Below are positions 55,792-64,000 of a DNA stretch of 64,000 nt, piece by piece; position 1 is the stretch's first letter; each line of letters starts with the position of its first letter. Where the stretch lies: positions 126,176,001 to 126,240,000 of the forward strand of contig NC_083869.1 of NCBI RefSeq assembly GCF_032452875.1, in the 5' to 3' direction. The position numbers and the translations under genes are program-made. Origin of the DNA: Bos javanicus. Taxonomy: Eukaryota > Chordata > Mammalia > Artiodactyla > Bovidae. The notes under the pieces were generated by a model, which had not been told where the DNA came from, made no database searches, and worked only from the letters and a program-made list of their open reading frames with translations.

Positions 55792-55799
55792 TATAAATA
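55792..55799 (+). promoter_or_regulatory. NR0B2: NR0B2 TATA box
   Basis: TATAAATA, 70 bp before the ATG. The start site is expected near 55820-55828, giving a leader of about 40 nt. Confidence 0.8.
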
Positions 55800-55861
55800 G
55801 CACCCACGGCACCAAGCCGAGGGTGGGAGAGCCAGCAGGAAGGCGAAGCAGATCCTCGACC

Positions 55862-56402
55862 ATGAGCTCCAGCCAGCCAGGGCCCTGCCCGTGCCAGGGT
55901 GCTGCAGGCCACCCGACCATTCTGTATACACTTCTGAGCCCCAGAGTCAGGGACCGGCCTTCCGTGGCCCCAGCCCGCGGCCGCTGCCTGTGCAGGCAGC
56001 ACCGGCCTGTCCAGCTGTGTGCGCCCCATCGCACCTGCCGGGAGGCCCTGGATGTTCTGGCCAAGACGCTGGCCTTCCTCAGGAACCTGCCGTCTTTCTG
56101 CCAGCTGCCCCACCATGATCGGAGGCAGCTGCTGCGGGGCTGCTGGGGGCCCCTCTTCCTGCTGGGGTTGGCCCAAGACACTGTGACCTTCCAGGTGGCC
56201 GAGGTCCCGATGCCTAGCATACTCAAGAAGATCCTGCTGGAGAAGCCCAGCAACGGGGCAGGCAGCAGCCAGCGGCCCGATCGGCCCCAGCCCTCGCTAG
56301 CTGAGGTGCAGTGGCTACAGTGCTGCCTGGAGTCCTTCTGGAGTCTGGAGCTGGGCCCCAAGGAATATGCCTACCTGAAAGGGACCATCCTCTTCAACCC
56401 TG
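55862..56402 (+). CDS. NR0B2: NR0B2 exon 1 coding part
   Basis: Residues 1-180 plus one base, from [20 protein letters not shown] to ...GTILFNP. Donor CTG|GTGAGA at 56403. Confidence 0.96.
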
Positions 56403-57611
56403 GTGAGATCCCAGACACTCCTGGATGGGGGCCAAGGCTGGAGGGGGGCAGGGCTGAGGCAGGGAAAGACACATTCTAAGGACTTAACAACTGAAATCCC
56501 TTTGGGTCCTGATTATCTCCAAATAGCCATTTTGCAAAACAAGCTCAGAGAGGCTCAGTGACTTGCGAAAAGTCACACAGCCAGGTAGGGGAAGAGAAAG
56601 AATGGGGACTCAGGTCTATTGATGTCAGAATCTAGTCCTTACTGCTCTGCTAAGAAATTTCCCTGACCCTTAGGGCAGAAGAAGGGGAGGGGAGGGTGGG
56701 CAGACCTAGCTATGCCTTGGGCACGCCTTCATGAGCAGACTGCATGGAGAAGTTCTGAAGATGAAACTGTGGTTTCAGAAAGACCACGTAGAGAAAAGGA
56801 ATGAAAATGGGGGTCGGTTGCGGGGAAGAGGGAGGAGTCTTCGTAAATTTCAGCCAGGACAACAAATAGAGGAAGCCTTCTTTTTGATCTGAAAGGCGCC
56901 TAGATGAGAATTCCTCACCAAAATGCCCCCAAGGAATGCATGATCAGAGTAATTCATTATAATAATAGCAAACACTTGCATTACATTTACTGTATGTTAG
57001 GTCGAGTTCTAAAGGTTTTATATACACTAGCTCATTTAAACCTCATAACAAGCCTAGGAGATAGGTACTATTATTTGTTCCAATTTTACCAATGAGGAAC
57101 CCGAGGCACAGAGATTGAGTAAATTTCCCCAAGGGCACACAGCTAATAAGTGACAGTGTGGGATTCAAAGCCAGGCCACCCAGGGTCTTACCCATGGTTC
57201 AATCCTGCCTCTCCATGGATGGATAAATGAAGTGAAAAATAAATAAATGAAGGAGGTAGTGATGGGGCCTCAAAGGCGCCAAGCTGGTGGCCTCGGGTCT
57301 TGGGCCAGTCTTGCCCTGTGGTATTGGAGTAGGCCACTCACCAGCCATCTTTGCCTTCTCTGCCCGCAGACGTGCCAGGTCTCTACGCCTCATCCCACAT
57401 CAGGCACCTGCAGCAGGAGGCGCACCAGGCGCTGTGGGAGGTCCTGGAGCCCTGGTGCCCAGCAGGCCAAAGCCGCCTGGCGCGTGTCCTCCTCACGGCG
57501 TCCACCCTCAAGTCCATTCCACCCAGCCTGCTTGGAGATCTCTTCCTTCGCCCTGTCATTGGAGACGTTGACATCGCGGACCTCCTTGAAGACATGCTTC
57601 TGCTGAGCTGA
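55862..57611 (+). CDS. NR0B2: NR0B2, small heterodimer partner (SHP)
   Basis: Two exons (55862-56402 and 57370-57611) join to 260 codons; the human protein has 257. SHP is a nuclear receptor with a ligand-binding-type domain but no DNA-binding domain. It represses LRH-1, HNF4A and other receptors and closes the bile-acid feedback loop downstream of FXR, mainly in liver and gut. Visible parts: the LXXLL-like box ILYTLLS at 20-26; the Cys-rich segment [12 protein letters not shown]; Arg57 in APHRTCR, the residue reported as methylated in human SHP; the ligand-binding-domain signature around [14 protein letters not shown] at 93-106; a second box ILKKILL at 120-126; and a C-terminal repression helix ending ...DMLLLS. 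The single GT-AG intron (phase 1) is conserved. Strong identification. Confidence 0.97.
56403..57369 (+). other. NR0B2: NR0B2 intron 1
   Basis: 967-bp GT-AG intron. It holds MIR fragments at about 56520-56600 and 56940-57180 ('ttaccaatgaggaacccgag', 'gggcacacagctaataagtg'). Confidence 0.85.
57370..57611 (+). CDS. NR0B2: NR0B2 exon 2 coding part
   Basis: Acceptor 'ctgcccgcag', then D(181)VPGLYASSH through [20 protein letters not shown] to LLLS and stop TGA at 57609-57611. Confidence 0.96.
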
Positions 57612-57962
57612 CCTTCTCCAGCCCAAGCAGGGCCTGGGTGGAGGCTGGCAGCACTGATTCGGCCTGGCTGTCCCCTGGGTGACCCAGTGCTCCCAGAGGC
57701 TTCCCCAGAGCAGCTGGCCCCAGCCCAGCCAGGTGGGCCCTCACTCAGCCACACCCCACCCTGTCCCTCCTCAGTTTGGACACAGTGCTCCAGCTGTCTG
57801 GCCAGCTCTTGGTGGTTCCAGAACCTCTGGGCCAAGCTTCCTGTCCCCTCCTGGGGCAGGGTATAAGTTTCCACTGCTCGCTGGGCCAGGAGTTCTACTG
57901 ACTTTGCACAGAACTGACTTAAGTTATTGGTTTTTGTAATAAAAGGTGTGACACCCCTGGAA
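57612..57962 (+). other. NR0B2: NR0B2 3' UTR
   Basis: About 350 nt to just past the AATAAA at 57938. No repeat insertions. Confidence 0.8.
57938..57943 (+). terminator. NR0B2: NR0B2 poly(A) signal (AATAAA)
   Basis: Canonical hexamer followed by 'ggtgtgac' and 'cagtgtagtttgt' GU-rich sequence. Confidence 0.9.
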
Positions 57963-58379
57963 CTGACAGTGTAGTTTGTACATGTGGAAGGGTCTGGTTC
58001 ATCTCCAGAGTCCCCCGCCTGTCAGAGGAGCCCAAGAGGAAGGAACTACAGTGACACAGAAGCCAGAACTCAGGAAACTGGAGTTTTGACTTTTCAGGGT
58101 GGGACGGTGATTTCATTTCTGGCAGTGAGATTTATTTTACATGGATCTGATCCAGGAGTTAGTATCAGTTCAGGACCCCACACATCCTTGCCTTTATATC
58201 AAGGGGTAGGAGTATCCCTCCCTGTTCCTCAAATCCCCTGCTGATCCCTCCCTCTGCTCCTGCCCCAGCCTCCGTCTCACCTCACTGAGAATCACCAGTA
58301 AGGAAAATGAGGCAGCCCATTTCCAAATTGAAACAGTTTACGGGAATCTCTGCCATTTGGGATCATTCACTTCCCCTAT

Positions 58380-58509
58380 GGCATCACTGATTCAATGGAC
58401 ATGAGTTTGAATAAACTCCGGGAGTTGATGATTGTCAGGGAGGCCTGGCGTGCTGCAGTCCATGGGGTCACAAAGAGTCGGACACGACTGAGAGACTGAA
58501 CTGAACTGA
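58380..58509 (+). mobile_element. Minimal BovB 3' stub with 11-bp TSD
   Basis: Only about 130 bp of the BovB 3' end plus a (CTGAA)n tail. It is flanked by ACTTCCCCTAT at 58369-58379 and 58510-58520. Confidence 0.93.
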
Positions 58510-58520
58510 ACTTCCCCTAT

Positions 58521-59936
58521 TCTTGCAGCAGAGGGGAGTGGTCCCCTGTTCTCCTGATGGGAAGGGGCAAGGCAGTTAGGGCTGACCTGGGGGCTGCTTG
58601 GAAGCCAAGGCAGACCAAGGTTTAGCTACCACACCAGCTGTTAAAGTCTGAAACGCATCCCCATGGCAGCTGGCTCACAGCCACTGCCTGAAGGCCCCCT
58701 GCATTCTCTCCCACTGCCCCTCAGTGCTCACCCTTCGCCTGGTACCCATCCTCCTGTCCAGCACCTAGAGAGGCAACGCTTGGCACAGCCATGGCGTCCA
58801 GGGCTGCTCCATTCAGTGCATGGCTTGTGTCTATTCTGATTGGTCAATGTCTGTGCCTCACTGTTCATTAAATATTTTGAACATCACCCAGTTCACGGTC
58901 AATGACCTGCAGGATGGGCAGGAGGGGATGATAACAACACACACGCCTATAGGACCCCCCTTTCTGGCCTCGCTCTTTCTCCAGCAATGAGGCCTGACCT
59001 GACCAGGCCCCACCCCCCTCACCACCACAGTCTGGATTCTTCTCACAGGGGGCCAAGTTAATGATTACTCCACAAGAGGTCATTCACTCAGGGACAACAG
59101 TCTAGGAGTCATCACTCAGACCTCTCCCTAAGGCCCCAGGGAAAGAGACCACAACTGAATAGGCCATAGACCCATTATGGGCACCCCGTGCTAGCAGCAA
59201 GGGTGCCCCTGTCCCTAACCCAATCACCCACTCACCACTCAGACACCGGAATGAGGCTGAAACTCACAGCTCAGACCCCACAGTGAAGACAGATGTGAAA
59301 CTCGGACCTACACACACCCTAAGTTGAACAACTCAGACATTGCCTACATTGACCCGCAAAACAGACCTTCCATCAGCACACACACATCACAGAAATGCAC
59401 GGCCCAGATACACTCACCCAGTGACACACGGCAAACACGTTCAGGGAAAGGAGAGACGCTCCCAAGCCAGATGTTCACACCTACGCCAACTCTGCAAATG
59501 AATGGGGCACACCAGGGCATGCTCACCATCTTCTGTGTGCCACAGGAAAAAGATCAGTGGCCCCCAGCATAGGGAGACCTGTGCCCGCGCACCTCCAGGG
59601 TCTACCCAGAGGCTACAAGTCCAGCCAAACTGCTCTGACCAGCATCAGGGCCTCAGTCACTCCCTTTTCCCATGGTGACCCCAACATCCACTGTCAGAAA
59701 GGCCATGTCCTGCTCAACAATCACCCCCAGCCAGGACTAATCATAATCCTTAAATAGAGACATCCTCTAGAGACCAGGAGCAAGCCCTACATCTCTCCAC
59801 CCTCCTCCCCTCCACCAGAACCCCAGACCCAGACCTCAGCCCCAGGCACCCCTCCCAGCCCTGCCCCCCTGCCACCCCTTGGGCTCATTTCACCTGGAAG
59901 ATGGATGAGGCAACCCTTTCAAGAGCATATACCTTG
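58521..59936. other. Intergenic, nothing recognised
   Basis: Unique-looking, CA-rich in places (59230-59480). No gene is supported. Confidence 0.5.
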
Positions 59937-60065
59937 GGGGACTTCCCTGGTTTCCCAGTGGTTACGATTCTGTGCTTCACTGCAGGGGGCATGGATTCGC
60001 TCCCAGGTTGGGAAACCAAGAGTTCACGTGCCCCAGCTAAGGATCCTGCATGCCACAGCTAATGA
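59937..60065 (+). repeat. CHR-type SINE, short form
   Basis: Starts 'gggacttccctggtttccca' and has 'aaggatcctgcatgccacag'. Confidence 0.8.
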
Positions 60066-61090
60066 ATAGAGAGGAGAGGCTCGTCTCCCCATGGGAGCCA
60101 GTTGCAGCAGTTCAGGGGTCCGGGGCCATTCTATCGTTTATGTCCCTTCAGTAAGCCCCCCAGTAGTTTACTGCGGCACCTCTCGGAACTCTCAGGCTGA
60201 GTTCTTCCTGCCTCTCACCCGCCACCGCCACCCACCCCCCCAGCTCCAATGCTGAGCAGCCATTAGACAGCGCTCTTCTCTGCTATCCACTCCAGCCATT
60301 TCCCTCAATTTACCTAATGTTTCCATCATCCAAATAGCTTTCCTTACTAGCCTACCTCGTTCCTTTGCAAATTTCTTTCCTACCCCTCCACACGATTGGG
60401 GAGCCACACTTCTATTTCTTGTCTGTGTCTCTTGAGTCACTCCCTGTACCCTAACCAAGCCTTCTAGATGAACATAAAGACAAACTGAGCAAAACTAAAG
60501 AAGTAAATTATAATACAGTTTGATAAAGGCAGTAATGCTTTCTCCAAGAGACTGCAAGGTTTCCGAAGGTGGGGCACTGTGCCTTCATTATCAATATTTT
60601 AAGAGCAGGAATAGTGCCACATCACTCAGAGAGGATAGAGGAAGAAACAGGCTTAGACAGGGTCTACAACTCACTCAGGGTCTGCAGTGCTCACCCTCTG
60701 TGCTGGGATTTGAACTGTGTGACTGTTGAGGCCAGGCTCCAGCCACCAGCACAGGCTGGAGTGAGTCATGGCCAAGATCAGACTGTCTAGAGCCGGCTCA
60801 GTCACCATTTACTGACTCTCAGTCTGATTCCTGTCCTCAGGCCCAGCCAGGGATGACTCACTAGGAAGCAGGAGAATGGTATGGCTCTGGGTCAGCCTCA
60901 GGTGATTTGATTATCATCATTATTTCTACCTTCATTAGCCAAATCATTGACTGCTTATTAAGCAGTCAGGCTGCTGACATGTCCTGTGCCCTGTGCCGAC
61001 ACTCCCTGGCCTTGAAACAGTCACATAGCCTAGAACCTATGATGCCAGCAAAAAGCCAGTGCCCACTATCCATTCATCCATTCCTGCCAT
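60066..61090. other. Intergenic, weak ancient repeats
   Basis: Possible MIR-like pieces near 60620-60720. No gene is supported. Confidence 0.45.
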
Positions 61091-61099
61091 TTTCAACAT

Positions 61100-61230
61100 C
61101 CTTCTCTATGTCCACTTGTACCAGACCCAGTGCTAGATGCTGAGGAGCACAGAATAAATAAGATACAGTCCCTGCCTTCACGGAATATCCTATCTACAGC
61201 AGAGAAAGACACACAAGTAATTGCAACACA
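61100..61230 (+). repeat. L2-like LINE fragment
   Basis: Contains 'cccagtgctagatgctgagg', then 'agtccctgccttcacggaat', the common L2 text. Confidence 0.6.
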
Positions 61231-61292
61231 GAGTGATCTGAACTGTGATAGAGGGACATCCAACAGGCAGCAGGGGCTTAGAAATGTGCATG

Positions 61293-61490
61293 TAAGTGCT
61301 CAGTCACTCAGTCATGTCCAACTCTTTACGACTCCATGGACTGCCAAGATTCTCTGTCCATGGAATATTCCAGGCAAGAATACTGGATCAGGTTGTCATT
61401 TCCTACTCCAGGGGATCTTCCTGACCCAAGGATCAAACCCAAGTCTCTTGCATCTTCTGCTCTGGAAGGTGGATTCACTGTGCCAATCTG
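61293..61490 (-). repeat. Bov-tA SINE (antisense)
   Basis: Shows 'gctcagtcactcagtcatgt' to 'ggaaggtggattcactgtgc'. The reversed head is degenerate. Confidence 0.85.
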
Positions 61491-61864
61491 TCTGGATTTG
61501 GGAAAAATTCTTCAGCCAGGTGGTGACCACTATGACCTAAAGAGATTGAATAGGGGGTTGCCAGGCAAGCCAAGGGGGTGGGCATTCTAGACAGATGGAA
61601 CACAGCTGCAAAGGCACAGAGGTATCAGAGTCCAAGAGTGTTCCACTCACTGCCAGTGGTCTAGGGCAACTGGATCCCAGGAGACCCAAGAGTACCAGAG
61701 GATCCTGGAGAGGTGAAAAGCCAGCATGTCACAGAACAAGGCAGCAGAGAAAAGCCATCCCAGTGAAACTGGTGGAGGCAACAAGGTTAAGGTGTCAGGG
61801 AATCAGAGTTAACAAAGGGAACCCCCCACTCCTGGCAAGTCATTCTGGGGAGCTACTAAACAGT

Positions 61865-62050
61865 TATGGAGAGCGATGCTCTACACACGTTACATCGATT
61901 ATGTTATTTAATTCTTACAACTCAGTGCTGGAAGTACTATCATTATCTCCATTACACAGATGGAGAAACCGAAGCACCGAGAAGTTAGATAACTTACTCA
62001 AGGTTACACAGTTAACAGTAGTAGGGTCAGGATTTGAACTCAGATGGTTA
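61865..62050 (-). repeat. MIR SINE (antisense)
   Basis: Contains 'ccattacacagatggagaaa', then 'gttacacagttaacagtagt' and 'aggatttgaactcag'. Confidence 0.8.
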
Positions 62051-62070
62051 TGATTTAGGTCCTGTGCTCC

Positions 62071-62416
62071 TTTTTTTTAAATTACTTATTTCTGGTTGCG
62101 CTGGGTCTTCATTGCTGTGTGTGGGCCTTCTCCAGTTGTGGAGTGTGGGGGCTACCCTCTAGCTGCAATGCCCGGGCTTCTCATTGCAGTGGCTTCTCTT
62201 GTGGAGCACGGGCTCTAGGTGCTTGGGCTTCAGTGGCTGCAGCACAGGGGCTCATTAGTTGTGGCTCGTGGGCCCCACAGCGTGCACACCTCAGTAGTTG
62301 TGATGCACGGCTTGGCTGCTCTGAGGCATGAGGGATCCTCCTGGACCAGGGATCAAACCCATGTTCCCTGCATTGGCATGCGGCTTCTTATCCACTACAC
62401 CACCAGGGAAATCCAC
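62071..62416 (-). repeat. ART2-type SINE (antisense), long form
   Basis: T-rich tail, 'ggttgcgctgggtcttcatt', and the reversed head 'actacaccaccagggaaatc'. Confidence 0.9.
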
Positions 62417-62889
62417 AGCTCCTATTCCCTTAAACACTATGCTATCATGAGTCTTTAAAAGTCAGAGATGATCAAGTGGAGAATAAATAACAGCACCTAG
62501 ACTCTTTCCTCTCCTCACTTCACTGCAAGGCAGACTGACAGTGAAAGTACCGTCTTGGTTACTTTTGGGTTTAAGTTTTTGATGAGAAATCTGGCCTGCT
62601 TGTTCCCCCAGGGAAGTGGCCAATTTCCCCCAGAAAGAGTCCTCAGCCACACTCAACAGCACATCCCCACGTTAGTGCCAGGAATATTCATTCCATCAAT
62701 GATGATTTACTGAGAATCTACTACACACTGAGCACCATTCGGGGTCTTGGGAATTTCATCCCACAAATAACAGTTGCATGTAATCAAAAGTACATAACTT
62801 CTCGGGTCATCTAACAACTTTTCCAGAGCATGCCATCTTTATTTTGGCACACACTATTTACTGTATAACACTTACTTTTCAATTCTTGG

Positions 62890-63130
62890 ATTTTTAAAAA
62901 AGATAGTTTTAACTAAACATTTTCTGTGTAATATAAAGTATGCAAATCAAACCTGTATAACTTGGTGAATTATCATGAAATGAATACAACCTTGTAATCA
63001 CTACCCGGAGCAGGAAATAGAACATTGGCAATGCCCCAGAAACCCTTCCCATCACTCTCTCTCCCTCCTGCCCAAAGGGTATCACTAACCCCTGATTTCC
63101 AACATGATAAACAAGATTGCTCACCTTAAA
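62890..63130 (-). mobile_element. L1-like fragment, part 1 (antisense)
   Basis: AT-rich L1M-like text with 'ggtgaattatcatgaaatga'. Appears to continue after the SINE at 63463. Confidence 0.55.
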
Positions 63131-63135
63131 TTAAA

Positions 63136-63460
63136 AAAAAAATTTTTTTTTCAATTTACTTATTTCTGTTTTTGGCTGCACTGGGTCTTTGTTGCTATGC
63201 ATGGGCTTTCTCTAGTTGCGGCAAGTGGGGGCTACTCTCTAGCTGTGGTGCTCAGGCTTCTTATTGCAGTAGCCTCTCTTGTTGCAGAGCACAGCCTCTA
63301 GGGTGTGCAGGCTTCAGTAGCTGTGGCACTCAGGCTCAGTGGTTGTGCTACATGGGCTTAGTGGCCCCAAGGCACATGGGATCTTAACGGATCAGGGATC
63401 AAACCGGTGTTCCCTGCACTGCAAGGTGGATTCCTAACCACTGGGCCACCAGGGAAACCC
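63136..63460 (-). repeat. ART2-type SINE (antisense), long form
   Basis: T-rich tail, 'ggctgcactgggtctttgtt', reversed head 'actgggccaccagggaaacc'. It splits an L1. Confidence 0.9.
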
Positions 63461-63462
63461 AA

Positions 63463-63710
63463 ATTTTATATAAATGGAATTGTACAGCATGTACTCCTTT
63501 GTGTTTGTCTTCTTTTACTTGATATTGTATCTGAGAGCCACTCTATGCTCTATGTAGCAGTAATCTATTCATTTTCATTGTTGTAAAGTATTCCATTACA
63601 CTACAATTTATTTATCCATTATGCTACTGAAGAACATTTGGGCCATCAAATAATATTGCTAGCATTATTCTTGCACACGTGTTTTGATACACAGATGTTT
63701 GCAGAACTGG
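63463..63710 (-). mobile_element. L1 fragment, part 2 (antisense)
   Basis: Contains 'atataaatggaattgtacag', then 'ttgtaaagtattccattaca' and 'gaagaacatttgggcc'. Confidence 0.65.
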
Positions 63711-63786
63711 TGCTATATAATAAGAATCGGAATTATGGAGTCACAGAATGAGTGCTCAACTTGAGTAGATCATGCTAGTTTTCTAA

Positions 63787-63981
63787 GAAAGTGAAAGTTG
63801 TTCAGTCGTGTCTGACTCTTTGCAACCCCATGGACTATGCAGTCCAAGGAATTCTCCAGGTCAGAATACTGGAGTGCATAGCCCATTCCCTTCTCCAGGG
63901 GATCTTCCCAACCAAGGGATTGAACACAGGTCTCCTGCATTGCAGGTGGATTCTTTACCAGCTGAGCCACCAGGGAAGCCT
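63787..63981 (-). repeat. Bov-tA SINE (antisense)
   Basis: Shows 'agtgaaagttgttcagtcgt' to 'agctgagccaccagggaagc'. Confidence 0.9.
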
Positions 63982-64000
63982 AAGAATACTGGGATGGGTA

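Noticed and set aside
61640..61840. 152-codon frame at 61595-62053
   Set aside because: The second half is an antisense MIR and the first half has no similarity or splice context.

Overview
The window is a bovid nuclear genome segment (cattle most likely; sheep or goat cannot be excluded). The evidence is a dense set of ruminant-specific retroposons: BovB (RTE-type LINE), Bov-tA, BovA2 and tRNA-headed CHR/ART2-type SINEs, and a young bovine L1 3' end, together with three intron-containing protein genes that match mammalian proteins over their whole length. Most open reading frames outside those genes are pieces of retroposons or GC-rich shadow frames.

Layout: 1-9.6 kb is intergenic and repeat-rich. 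KDF1 is on the + strand: a CpG-island promoter and probable noncoding first exon at about 9.7-10.2 kb, a 9.4-kb repeat-filled intron 1, then coding exons at 19340-20378, 21456-21530 and 22097-22179 (398 codons). NUDC is on the - strand, convergent with KDF1: nine coding exons from 39094 down to 25908 (332 codons), an ATTAAA poly(A) signal at 25704 and a CpG-island promoter around 39.0-39.4 kb. A 16.7-kb intergenic block of nested LINEs and SINEs separates NUDC from NR0B2 (SHP), on the + strand: two exons, 55862-56402 and 57370-57611 (260 codons), with a TATA box, an FXR-type inverted repeat, LRH-1/SF-1-type half sites and an AATAAA signal. 58-64 kb is intergenic. The order KDF1-NUDC-NR0B2 and the strands match the block on human 1p36.11, read in reverse.

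The three genes are neighbours but do not form a pathway. KDF1 is an epidermal differentiation factor, NUDC a dynein/HSP90-associated chaperone, and NR0B2 an orphan nuclear receptor that represses bile-acid synthesis. No prokaryotic features, CRISPR array or functional tRNA/rRNA gene is present. I found no new multi-gene system. The most informative unusual items are a perfect 75-bp tandem duplication across the polypyrimidine tract of NUDC exon 3, a cluster of CAGGTG/CACCTG E-boxes in the KDF1 promoter, a two-codon upstream ORF and a NAGNAG acceptor in KDF1, a compound repeat with complementary arms in KDF1 intron 2, and BovB insertions with 5' inversion or foldback.
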